This document shows positions 45,052 through 55,243 of a DNA stretch of 64,000 nucleotides, in pieces. A program made the position numbers and the translations under genes. Below the pieces are notes generated by a model. It worked only from the letters and a program-made list of their open reading frames with translations, was not told the origin of the DNA and did not search any database. Position 1 is the first letter of the stretch; each line of letters opens with the position of its first letter. Source of the DNA: Acephala macrosclerotiorum (taxonomy: Eukaryota; Ascomycota; Leotiomycetes; Helotiales; Mollisiaceae); the NCBI GenBank assembly GCA_014904845.1, contig MU119434.1:26179-90178 (forward strand). The letters are read 5' to 3'.

Positions 45052-47613
45052 ATGCTTCATTCACTCTCCGAAGGCCCTTTCACATATACGACCGCTCGAG
45101 TCGAGCAGATCCTGGAGGATGATCTAGACCGGGCAGATCCGGAACTCCCGGATAAGAGGATGCAATTCACAGTCGAAGCTATTGGCTTTCGTTTGGAAGA
45201 AAAAGGGACGAAATTGCTCTATCGTTTTCCAACCTCAGACTCGCGCAAGGCACACGCAACATCGCTGTACTCACTACTTATCAGCAGCCTCAATGATCCT
45301 ATAAGGCATGTGGAACTCATAGACGAGGCTTTCTCTAGCCTCGTCAAATGCCATTTTCGCCCGACGAGGCCAAGTTGGGAAATTTCCGGGCAAGTCTGCG
45401 CCCTGCTGTCTAGGCTGCCGGCGACTCCACTGGAAATCGCTGATACGTCGCTTTCCAATCCTTTCAACGCGATACCGAGCGATTGCTTCCTAACAGGGCG
45501 AGAGAAGGAATGGTCAACACTTCGAATGGTTCGGCATGTGACTCGAAATGTCATTCGTGTCGCCCTTTGTTGGTCTATAATGCCCGAAGCACTTAGCGCC
45601 GTTAATGTTTTAATTCATGGCTTCACCGAGATCATCGCAGAACTCTTCGAATTCAGTTTGCACGTCACAGAATATTCGAATGATTTACCTGATTGGAAGT
45701 CCTTCCTGATCAAGGGCTTTTTATGGACGCAGTGGCAACGATGTGTCATGCTCAACTCTTGGTTCGTTCTAAACAATCAAATCCAAACTGGTTTCAATTC
45801 GGATTCCTCGAGCGGGATTTTAGTCTCCAGAATGACCTCAGGTCTGGTTCAAGCTTTTGATGACCCGTCTGAAACCTCTACGATCAAAATAATACATCCA
45901 AAGCCTGTGCCTTATGTCTGCAAATGGGCCTTACGATTGCTCCAGACAGACCGTGGCTCAGTCACATTTGATCTTCGGAGACTATTCTGTCGATATGCAG
46001 AGCTTTTTGGGCACCTTCCGCCAAGATGCATCAAGCTCGACGATAGAATGGCACAGTGTGAGGGAGGCAGTTTATACAAGTGTAATAGATTTGTAGGGAT
46101 GAAAATTGAAGATCAAACAGCGCATGCAAAACATTGCGCGAGAAACTGCCATAGCCTGCATTGGGATGAGGAGTCATATCGAAATACAGAAGGAGCGCGA
46201 GCTGTATCGCTTGATCAGAGACATAATGGCCTGCTCCAGTATTGTACAGCCTCGGCGCATACAATGGCCATATCTCATGTATGGAGCCATGGTCAAGGAG
46301 GCAGGCCTGAGCTGGGGACTAGTGGACTCAACAGCTGTCTTCACGATCGCTATGTGCGGATCGCTCAAAGCAAAGGCTGTGACTCCTATTGGATGGACAC
46401 TCCTTGCATACCACAAGAGCCTCTTCTCCGTCGTGAAGCTATAGAGCAAATTAATTCGGTGTTTGTGAATAGCAAATTGACTCTTGTATGCGATCGAGAC
46501 CTGATGAGTATCGCCATCAACGACTTGTCCTTTGATCTTCAAGAGTCAATACTTGCCGCTGTGCTTTTGTGCGATTGGAATGTCAGAGCCCGGACATTGC
46601 TAGAAGCATTACGAGGGAGGAATAACATACAGATACTTTGTGCTGATGACGAAATAATCTCTCTCAAGGAGATTCTTTATGGTGTGCAGAGGGAGGGAAG
46701 CATCGATTTAGCAATCCTGTATCTCACTTCCCAGCATTTGCTTCCCGGCCAACCAATTTTCCCAAATAGAAAAGTGCATAAAGATTGGTGCAGGAATGAA
46801 ACTGAGAGAAATGGCATTCTCAAGGTAGAGGAAGCCGCAGCTTTAATGTCCCTTCGCCATGCATCGCGACGGGGTGATGAGATAGTCATTTGGAGTCTCC
46901 TCCACAACGACAAAGTCCCTCGGCCTTATAGACCGAATTTTGGCTTTGATGCTACCCCTAGTCTTCATCACAGTATCGATGAGGATGGCGAAGAGAATAT
47001 GGCAGAGTCGCTTGATGAGGACCCAAGTAGCACCTTGGCTCAGGCTTTCTGGAATATGAGGGTTGGCAAGCACCTTCATACCGGCTTCCTTATGTCAAGT
47101 GCACCACGAGGCATCAAACGCAAAGGCCTGAGCTGGGCGCCGAGCCGTCCAGCTCTGCCACCACTGACACCAACTGAGCTCGAAGGAGACAAGAATTTTG
47201 CAAGAGAGAGTTACATGCCTTTTGATGGGAACGACACGAGCTTGGGTACAATAGCGCCGTGGGGATTGGTGGCATCTTGGCTGATGCATGTTTTCAAGAA
47301 GAGCGAGCAGGATCTGCGGAGCACCTGCCTCAATCGTATCAAAACGATTGTTGTTGATAAACACAGCCGCGATGTTCAGGCCAGGCTTAGCTTGATCAGT
47401 GAAAGGTTCTTGCATGATGATAATTGGGGTGCATTGTTACACGCGATGGGTAGCGTAGGGGTTCCCGCCAGATATCGAGGTCGAAATAGCGGAACTTTGT
47501 TTGCAGTCGTCGGATCCAGTAATCTTTCTGTGTGGAAATGGCGAGGATTATACAACTGGGATGACTCTATACCTCTTCCTGAATTAGAAGGGCAAGAGAT
47601 CGTTCTTGAGTAG
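45052..47613 (+). CDS. Heterokaryon incompatibility (HET) domain protein
   Basis: Intron-less protein of about 853 aa with a central HET domain. The domain shows TMAISHVWSHGQGGRPELGT (usual A/S-H-x-W...G), then CLHDRYVRIAQSKGCDSYWM followed by DTPCIPQ (family WIDTLCIPQ), and a conserved downstream EAIEQINSVFVNSKLTLVCD. The N-terminal 380 residues show no recognised domain; the C-terminal region is also unassigned. HET proteins trigger growth arrest or cell death on non-self recognition, but many are orphan genes of unknown partner. The first ATG of the frame is 45052 (MLHSLSEGPF); the frame is open upstream without ATG. A polytopic membrane protein gene follows in the same orientation about 540 bp later. 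Confidence 0.85.
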   Translation: MLHSLSEGPFTYTTARVEQILEDDLDRADPELPDKRMQFTVEAIGFRLEEKGTKLLYRFPTSDSRKAHATSLYSLLISSLNDPIRHVELIDEAFSSLVKCHFRPTRPSWEISGQVCALLSRLPATPLEIADTSLSNPFNAIPSDCFLTGREKEWSTLRMVRHVTRNVIRVALCWSIMPEALSAVNVLIHGFTEIIAELFEFSLHVTEYSNDLPDWKSFLIKGFLWTQWQRCVMLNSWFVLNNQIQTGFNSDSSSGILVSRMTSGLVQAFDDPSETSTIKIIHPKPVPYVCKWALRLLQTDRGSVTFDLRRLFCRYAELFGHLPPRCIKLDDRMAQCEGGSLYKCNRFVGMKIEDQTAHAKHCARNCHSLHWDEESYRNTEGARAVSLDQRHNGLLQYCTASAHTMAISHVWSHGQGGRPELGTSGLNSCLHDRYVRIAQSKGCDSYWMDTPCIPQEPLLRREAIEQINSVFVNSKLTLVCDRDLMSIAINDLSFDLQESILAAVLLCDWNVRARTLLEALRGRNNIQILCADDEIISLKEILYGVQREGSIDLAILYLTSQHLLPGQPIFPNRKVHKDWCRNETERNGILKVEEAAALMSLRHASRRGDEIVIWSLLHNDKVPRPYRPNFGFDATPSLHHSIDEDGEENMAESLDEDPSSTLAQAFWNMRVGKHLHTGFLMSSAPRGIKRKGLSWAPSRPALPPLTPTELEGDKNFARESYMPFDGNDTSLGTIAPWGLVASWLMHVFKKSEQDLRSTCLNRIKTIVVDKHSRDVQARLSLISERFLHDDNWGALLHAMGSVGVPARYRGRNSGTLFAVVGSSNLSVWKWRGLYNWDDSIPLPELEGQEIVLE

Positions 47614-48150
47614 CCTGGCACATGATGTTCAGCAAAAGCTACACGCGGAGCTTCGGAGACCTGGAAATGAAAGCAAGGAATATCCCAGAATCCGAAGTAC
47701 TCTGCAACGAAGCTCGAGAAGCGCTCAAAGAAGGCATGAGAAGTCACTTATCTTAGAAGTACGAGCTTGACCTGACGATTGCCTCCAATTTCTATGCTTT
47801 GCGGGACTTTGGCGTGTCGCTTTTCTGCACCGTGAAGCCTGACAGCCTGGAATTCTCTCACAGGCAACAAGGCGTTCTCTCAAGGCTGATTCATCCAGGC
47901 GAAGTCTCTTCTAGACACATTCGTCTTCATCCTATGACATTTTTCGATAACTCAAATACGAGCTGAGTATCTGGGGGGCTGTCAAACTCGACATTTGTTA
48001 TCCCTGAGGTGCCATTCGTCTGAGTGACACTGTCTCCAGATCTTGCAGCCGAAGTCTGCCCAACCTCGAGCCTGGCCAACTAAGGTGCTAAGCCACATAT
48101 CTCGCCGGCTTTCAACTCTTTTGGACTTCAACTTGAAGGCGCCCTTGAGA
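47614..48150. other. Intergenic between HET gene and membrane-protein gene
   Basis: About 540 bp; the frame of the next gene is open back to about 48043 without ATG. No motif is recognised. Confidence 0.4.
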
Positions 48151-49758
48151 ATGCGGACCATCGGCAAGCAATTCCATCACAGGAATCATGCCGAGGCGCA
48201 CTATACAATGTGGCATCAGCCACGACTTTGTGACTTTGTCTTCTCTTCAGCCATCACTCAGTTCCGCTGTGACTTTGAAGCTCAGAAGGACGACACAAAC
48301 ACAGACATGGCGCAGTTTGGTAGCAACGGGCAGTCCAATCTAGGCTCGCTCGGCATCCGACCGTTCCTGAATCTCGCCCCTCTTCCGACGATAGTAGCCG
48401 AGTGGGCGGGCCTCATCCCATTAGCATGCCACCTTGCAAGCCATCAATACGGCCATCAGCTTGCGGGTGAGCTGGCAATAACAGGACGCCTGTCCATCGG
48501 CTTATTCCCAAAGCTGGGAGTTCTGGATAGCGTCGCTCGCCTGATCAATGATGGGACTGAGTTCTTTGATCGGGCGAGTACGTTGGGCAACGTTGGGAAT
48601 GAAGTCTGGGATGTGGTGTGGGGGAGCACCTTTCCGTGCGCCAACGGGGCGGCGAGTGCAATAATTGCTGCTTATGCCTTGAGCAATTCGAAGGAGGCTC
48701 TGGATCTGGATGACTACCATGATGGTCGAATCGAGAAGCACACGAAGTCTCATGGAAGGTCCACTAGCAGCAGTCAGCGACCTCTATCAAGGTTATCCGA
48801 TGAGAAAGGGTGGCATCTGGGACCTATCTGCAAGGAATACCTGACGCAGACCTTTGCAACTTGTACGCCTCAATTTTTCGGCACCCCAATAGGAGTTTAT
48901 CGACGTTACCAGACTCTACATATCCTCAACTTTCGACGGACGCCAATCACCTTCTCTTGGCGTCTGAGGCTTCATCAGCTCATGTCCTCCATTCGTTGGG
49001 ACATTCTGATTATCACACTCCTTGTGGTCGGTGATGTCTTCCTCGGACTTTTTGGCCTCTACGGAACTACCGCAGCCGTACTCTGTGGCGTCATTTCCCG
49101 AGTTGCATCCCGATTCCTCCGCTTCAAGAGACCGCCTGGGTTTCTCACTAACAATGAGACACACGATGCATGCATGCTTGTTGCAGCACACAGGAACGCC
49201 AGTACTTGGTATTTGTTCACTGGTGACCGCGGAGTTGTCGATTATCTCCTCAACAAGCCAATGATATCTCCTCCCGAGGCCAGTACATGGATCCAATATT
49301 GGTTTAGGATCGGTCATATATTGCAGATACTCTCGATGACCTTCGTTGCAGCACAGAGGGGATGGGATGGCGTCGCTATGACCGTCTTGATGTTGCTCGA
49401 GAAGGTCTGTGGAAAGTATTGGAACCACTATTGTTTGGGCGCACAGTGGCTGGAGAGTCAAGGCATAACAATCGAAGCGAGGAACTTCTGCTTCACGGGC
49501 CGAACACAAATGATTGCCACGATTCAAGCTTTGAGTAGAAGTAGTAATATCAGCTGGATGGATGACATTATAGTTCCACATCCAAGACGAGATGCGTTGT
49601 TGGAACATCTTAGCGCTGTCATGAAGGATCCTGTAGAAAAGCCTGAAGTGGTCGGTTTGGGTGAGAGGGATGCAGCCTGGGTTGCTCTGCAAGCACGCTT
49701 GGCCGTGGAGGCAGCTGCTACCATACGTCAAGAGTTTCCGTGTATCATTCAGGTATAA
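48151..49758 (+). CDS. Polytopic membrane protein next to HET gene, function unknown
   Basis: Single-exon protein of about 535 aa from the ATG at 48151; the ATG at 48307 (MAQFGSNGQSNLGSLG) is an equally plausible start. Hydrophobic segments include VAEWAGLIPLACHLASH, the exceptionally clear ILIITLLVVGDVFLGLFGLY followed by TTAAVLCGVISRVASRF, and IGHILQILSMTFVAAQRGW. Between them are conserved-looking soluble stretches (TPQFFGTPIGVYRRYQTLHI; HDACMLVAAHRNASTWYLFT; GDRGVVDYLLNK). The C-terminal part has RDAAWVALQARLAVEAAATI. I recognise no characterised family. Similar proteins of this look occur in filamentous ascomycetes, to my recollection often near HET genes, which is not checked here. Confidence 0.7.
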   Translation: MRTIGKQFHHRNHAEAHYTMWHQPRLCDFVFSSAITQFRCDFEAQKDDTNTDMAQFGSNGQSNLGSLGIRPFLNLAPLPTIVAEWAGLIPLACHLASHQYGHQLAGELAITGRLSIGLFPKLGVLDSVARLINDGTEFFDRASTLGNVGNEVWDVVWGSTFPCANGAASAIIAAYALSNSKEALDLDDYHDGRIEKHTKSHGRSTSSSQRPLSRLSDEKGWHLGPICKEYLTQTFATCTPQFFGTPIGVYRRYQTLHILNFRRTPITFSWRLRLHQLMSSIRWDILIITLLVVGDVFLGLFGLYGTTAAVLCGVISRVASRFLRFKRPPGFLTNNETHDACMLVAAHRNASTWYLFTGDRGVVDYLLNKPMISPPEASTWIQYWFRIGHILQILSMTFVAAQRGWDGVAMTVLMLLEKVCGKYWNHYCLGAQWLESQGITIEARNFCFTGRTQMIATIQALSRSSNISWMDDIIVPHPRRDALLEHLSAVMKDPVEKPEVVGLGERDAAWVALQARLAVEAAATIRQEFPCIIQV

Positions 49759-50740
49759 TAGCCCGCTGGAAGATTGAGTGGATCCATGAATGTACTTTGA
49801 CAAGGTCTCGAATGATGGAGTGCTTTTGAATAGTCGAGGTAGTGTAGAGGTAACGGGACCTTGCCGTCTGCAGGTGGCTTGAAGAGTTGCTCGTGGGACC
49901 GATTAACCAGAATTCATGCATCAATTCCCACCATACTCCGCCCGATCTACAACCTTGTCTAGATCTGCCACGCATTGGGAGCCACCCCACCCCAAATGAG
50001 GGTTCGGTCTGCGGACGAGCGACGGGTACCGTAACCTGGCCATCCTTGCATATGGACTATAAGGAAGCCATTAAGCACTTCTAACGCTCATAAATATCTG
50101 CCATATGTCCACTGTCCAGGCAGAGGATCCTAAGGAGACATGATTAAGAGATAGCACTATTCGCGGAGGGGTTGGAAGGGAGTCGATTGACACGAAGACT
50201 GGATGAAAGAGTAGCTACCACAGCCTCATGTAGTAACGGGGAAACGAGGAATTGTCTGTAAACACGGCGGTTAGCACGAAAGCTCTGTTCATCTGGGGAA
50301 AGCTCACTCGTATGATTGCCAATCGCAAGACAGACTAGGTAGTTGATATCAGTCGGGAGGCGCGCCGGGGAAGCTCAAGAGAAGGCATGGTACTGTCTGT
50401 TATCGAGTAGATACCTCCCCTGGTTCAAAGGCCTGATGCAAGTTGCTATGGACCCATTGTTGGCGATAAGTCGCGGGTCTCTTCTCTTGGTTGGGTTGTG
50501 ATGGAGGAAACGCGTTTAATGTAAGATTACAAAATTGAAGCGGCATCAGACTAGACTTAATTAAGAATAGCCTCCTAGCGAGATTCTATGACTTCCAGCG
50601 CTCGAGCTCGCGATCAGGTTTACATAGGTATATTAAGATCCATCGACGGAGGCCTAGCAACAATCCAACGACTTGCCTTTAAAATAACTGCGCTGTCGCG
50701 AGTTGCCATGATGATCAGAGCATAGCATGCCCCCACTCCA
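49759..50740. other. Intergenic, may hide N-terminal exon of next gene
   Basis: About 980 bp. An acceptor-like AGAGCATAG precedes in-frame coding sequence (HAPTPMISLPSIA) at 50727, suggesting an upstream exon of the PLP-enzyme gene, but no matching exon was identified. Nothing else is recognised. Confidence 0.4.
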
Positions 50741-52904
50741 ATGATCTCCTTGCCCAGTATAGCGCAGGAACTCGGCGTCAGAGCAGTCTACATAAACGAC
50801 GAGAGCCAAAGATGCGGTCTCCCTTCATTCAAAATCCTCGGCGCCTCGTGGGCAACATATCGAGCAATAGCTGCGTTCACGAAGCTTCCTGAAAGCACGG
50901 ATGTGAAAGTGCTGGCTGAGGCAGCGCAGGAAGCAAGAATTGCTTTGGTTGCTGCGACGGATGGGAATCATGGACGAGCTGTTGCGAGACTTGCTGGTAT
51001 TTTGGGATTAAGATCTCGAATTTTGGCGCCTAGGGGCTTGGATGTCAGGACTGTCGAGTTGATTAGAGAGGAGGGTGCGGAAGTGACTATCATGGATGGA
51101 GATTACGATGCTGCGGTCTTGATGGCTAAGGCTACCTCTGAGAGCCTGGATACTGGGATCTTGATTCAAGATACAGCATTCAAGGGCTACGAAGATATCC
51201 CCCAGGCATGTGCATCAGAAGATGTTTCTACGATGGATACTGACCCAGGTGTAGTGGATTGTGGATGGGTACTCGACCATGATGTCGGAGATAGATATGC
51301 AGCTTGAAGGTAAACATCCGGATCTCATCGTCACTCCAGTGGGAGTAGGATCTCTCGCTCAAGCTGTTGTCAACCATAGCAAAGCAGCTGGTCATGGAAC
51401 TCGAGTCTTGTCAGTTGAACCAGATGCCTCGGCTTGTCTTTGGAAAAGCCTGAGTAGCGGCTCACCAGTGCCGGTCAAGACGAGGAGAACCATCGTGTCA
51501 GGGATGAACTGTGGAATGGTCTCGATGAATGTTTGGCCGGTATTGAAAGCCGGCATCGATGTGAGTGTCACTATCTCTGATGCAGAGGCACATGAAGCCG
51601 TGGAAGAGATGTCATTTTTAGGTGTGAAGACCGGCCCTTGTAGAGCATCGACCTTGACAGCTTTTCGCTATGCCTCGAGCTTGAAGTCCCTTAGTCTGAC
51701 GAAAAGTTCTGTTGTTGTTCTGCTGTCTACTGAGGGCACTAGGGAGTACGATGTCCTATTAGATGTTAGGACCTTTGGTCCAGTTAAGCTCACGCAAGCA
51801 CTAGTGAGGATCGATTCAACCAATCCAGGCTTGTCAAGATCGGGAGGCGTTGGTGAAGGTCTCATTGCAGAATATATCGCAGCATGGCTGGAACATCGAG
51901 ATATCGAGGTACACTGGTTGGAAGAAACACCCGGTCGCCCATCTGTCGTTGGAGTAGTACGGGGCAGCGGCGGAGGGAAGTCAATTTTGTTGACCGGACA
52001 TATAGACACAGTGACTACAGCAGGGTATGATGGAGATCCTCTGAGTGGAACGATTCAAGATGGTTCTTTGTACGGCCGAGGAGCCTTTGACATGAAAGCT
52101 GGGATTGCTGCAGCTCTCATCGGATTAGCTCACGCGAAAGGATCGAACCTTCGAGGAGATGTCATTTTCGCTGGAGTCGCAGACGAGGAGAACCTAAGTC
52201 TTGGAACAGAAGAGCTATTGAAAGCTGGGCGGAGAGCAGATGGAGCCGTTGTCCTAGAGCCAACTCAACTTGAAGTTGTGCTGGCGCACAAAGGTTTTGT
52301 TTGGTTCGAAGTTGACATCCTCGGACTTGCAGCACATGGTTCTCGATATGATCTCGGCATCGACGCAATCTGCAAAGCGGGCTACTTCCTGGCGGAACTG
52401 GATACATACAGTAAGGAGATCTTGAAAGACGATGGACATCCGCAGCTTGGGACTGGATCCTGTCACGCATCTCTTGTTCAGGGTGGCGAAGAGCCGTCCT
52501 GCGAAATGCACGATCACTATCGAGTGTCGCACGGTACCTGGGGAGACGAGTGAAAGTACTACAGCAGAGCCGAAGAGCATTTTAGATCGGCTTGTAGCAC
52601 TGTTGAGGACTTCAAATATAATCTTCGTGTTGGGCTTGTGAGACCTCCTTTCCAGATCTCCAAATCCGATCCTTGTATTGCATGCGCAATTGAAGGAATA
52701 GAAGCGGCATTGGAGAGATCTGCGGAGATCACTGCGGCGAAGGCTTGGACAGATTGTGCATTGTTGGCCGAGAAGGGTATTCCGTCGTTGTTGTTCGGAC
52801 CAGATGGTGGAGGAGCTCATGCCTCGAAGGAGTGGGCGACTCTGGGCTCGATTACGAAGGTTACTGAAGCAGTCGAGCTCATTGTGGATAAGTTCTGCGC
52901 GTAG
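50741..52904 (+). pseudogene. PLP-dependent lyase / M20 peptidase fusion, broken at 3' end
   Basis: Two enzymes in one frame. Residues 1 to about 320 are a fold-type II PLP enzyme like diaminopropionate ammonia-lyase: GLPSFKILGASWA (PLP Lys), ATDGNHGRAVARLAG, PVGVGSLAQAVVNHSK (phosphate loop). A GC-AG intron (51206-51254, GCATGT donor) joins GYEDIPQ to WIVDGYSTMM. The second half is an M20 metallopeptidase (ArgE/DapE-like): LTGHIDTVT, YGRGAFDMKAG, VADEEN, VVLEPTQLE, later GPDGGGAHASKEW. After VQGGEEPS the frame shifts (continuing RPAKCTITIECRTVPGE), and shifts again near 52600 (EDFKYNLRVGLVRPPFQIS). The N-terminus also seems incomplete. Either a recent pseudogene or two sequencing indels. Confidence 0.8.
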
Positions 52905-53244
52905 ATGTGGGTGTAACTAGTTCTGAATGTAGATCCAGAACAGCAATACCCTCGACGGTGTCTGGAGGTCTCGTCGTCGAGACTGTGCCAACCTTTAAGG
53001 AATTTTTTGCCGGGATGGTGAATTCTCCAGGCCACAGTCGCTGTAAACGAGCACCTTCTAGGCTGTAAGGCCCTACAGCTCCAGGGCTTAACTCGCTATG
53101 GTTCAGGGTCTTCAGAACCTCCAAATGGCAAGGATGCCATTCGCTCCGCTGGCCGACCGGACCCCTCGCGCCTTCTCACGACATCTCGCTTTTCCGTCAA
53201 CATCCTCTTCACCACGGCCTGCGCCTTCCGCAAACATGTTCTTC
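52905..53244. other. Intergenic, no gene recognised
   Basis: About 340 bp between two decayed genes; a short frame on each strand is open, without motifs. Confidence 0.4.
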
Positions 53245-55111
53245 AAGTTGCATGTCGGGAGTGTCAATCATGGGGGATCGAAGGTGTCCCATCCATCGTC
53301 CGGATACTCCTGCACCCGTGTTCGTGAATTCCTTCGAGCGGTTCGCTGATGATGGTCGCCACAATGCTGACCCGCCTTTTGATTTGGTCGACCTGAGCTA
53401 TCTTGGCGAAGTTGGACTTGGTGAACAGCCTCTGGAACCATGGGAATTCTCTTCGGATGTTGAGCAGCTCGACAACCAGTGGTCATTGGATTGGCATTCT
53501 GATCCAGACGGATTGTCTTTTTCTAGGGATTTCTCACGATGACAGAAATCCGGAGACAGTCTCTCAGGCTACAAGAGATAGTTTATCGCGGCAAGACCGG
53601 GCGCTCGACGTTAAAAAACATCCCCCTTTGGATGAAAACTTCCTTCAATGGATTGATGGCGCTCATAGACCACCCACCTCCTGTTCATACTGCCGGTATC
53701 ATCGCCTCGAATGTCTCATCATCCGCACCACCCTTGCAAATCCCAATCCGGTATCCGCGTGCTCCAGCTTCGTTGCACTTTTCAGAGAATGCAGCTTGGC
53801 AGTCGGAGAGAAGAGGAAAGCATCCGATTTCGAGACGAAGGATCCAATTGTGGGGCATCTTCATGGCGTCAATGAGGAGTACGGAGATGAGTTCGAGTTT
53901 TTGACTTGGAATGGTTCAACACAAGACGTTCCTCCAACCATACCAGGCAGATCGTCTGTGAAGGCAAGGGAATATGTCTCAAACTCAGCTCCGAAGAAGG
54001 GCAAAGGGACAATGTCAAAGCAAGACATTCGAGTGCTAAAGGCTTGGCTGTCTGAACATCGACGTGCTCCTTACCCTACCGAACAGGAGAAGCTGGAGTT
54101 ACGGGCAACCACAGGATTGACTGTGTTGCAAATATCAAACTAGTTTGCCAACGCGAGAAGAAGACAACGAAAGACGCACGGCATGCCTATACCCATACCG
54201 ACTCGGGGCCCGATTCCTAGGCAGAAAGCAACCACCTCGGGCGCGTTAGGCATGAGTCCCATATCGCGGTGGCAGAACTCCCCACCTGAAGACGATCCTG
54301 TTGATGCTGCAACGGTTGCTCAAGCAATTGCAGCCTCACCGAACAACTACTAAGATGCATGGCTTGACGCTCTTAATCACGACGATAAGCTACCACTTAG
54401 CCAACGTACCTCATTCGATACCCACTCAGTATCCAGCCGCGAGACCAGCCTCTCCGCGCTCTCGTCTGACTCCTCAACCTCGGTCTGGAGCCACAGCTCT
54501 TTCACATCTTTCACCCGCCCACGTCGTCGCCGTCACCAGAAAACCAAAAATCCTGACAAATTAGCAGCAATCTTCCAATGCACATTTTGCCCCGAATCAT
54601 TCAAGAAGAGACACGACTGGGCACGCCATGAAAAATCTATCCACCTCCCTCTCGAGCACTGGATTTGCTGCCAAGGTGACGGCACCATCATTCTCCCATC
54701 GAGCTCCTTCAAGCAAGCTCGGTGCATCTTCTGCGGTACTCTCAACCCCTCAACCCTACACCTTGATGGCCACGAATTCAACACCTGTTCCTCGCGTCCA
54801 GTTTCTGAACGGAAATTCAAGCGAAAAGATCATCTGCGTCAGCATCTTCTTAAGTTCCATAGATCTGAGAAGATTTTTGGTGATGTGAACTCAATCTAGA
54901 GAATAGAGTAGGGAGAGATCAGAAGTCGGTGTGGATTTTTCCTGGAGAAGTTTAGGGATTTGGGACGAGGGCGGAGCATCTTGCGGTGCATTTTAGAGCA
55001 GGCTTTAGGATGGGGGAATGGGTTGGGGACTGGGAATTTGAGACTGAGGTTTGGGGGTTATTGCGCGATGCGGCCTTGCCAAGCAAGAGGATGCAAGCTC
55101 CAAGTGAGTGA
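53245..55111 (+). pseudogene. Homeobox (KN) / C2H2 zinc-finger transcription factor pseudogene
   Basis: Decayed transcription factor of a fungal homeobox plus C2H2 class. N-terminal part FADDGRHNADPPFDLVDLSY, WSLDWHSDPDGLSF, a frameshift near 53525, then KKHPPLDENFLQWIDGAHRP, CSYCRYHRLECLIIRTTLAN. The homeodomain reads QDIRVLKAWLSEHRRAPYPT and GLTVLQISN, TAG (54141), FANARRRQRKTHG, so the invariant Trp of WFxNxR is a stop. A TAA at 54351 interrupts SPNNY and DAWLDALNHDD. Zinc-finger region: FQCTFCPESFKKRHDWARHE and RKFKRKDHLRQHLLKFH, then TAG at 54897 and 54909 and a last shift into RAEHLAVHFRAGFRMGEW, ending at TGA 55109. The Trp stop equals TGG to TAG, as RIP would give. Not functional. Confidence 0.82.
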
Positions 55112-55243
55112 ACGGTAAGTTGATTTCTGAGTCTTCATTAACATATATACAATCCATCCCAACCTCTCCAAACCATAACGCCGAATCCAAGAAGTCTTGA
55201 TCCTCTATCTATCACTCGAGCTATTCCCCCAAAGGCAAACACC

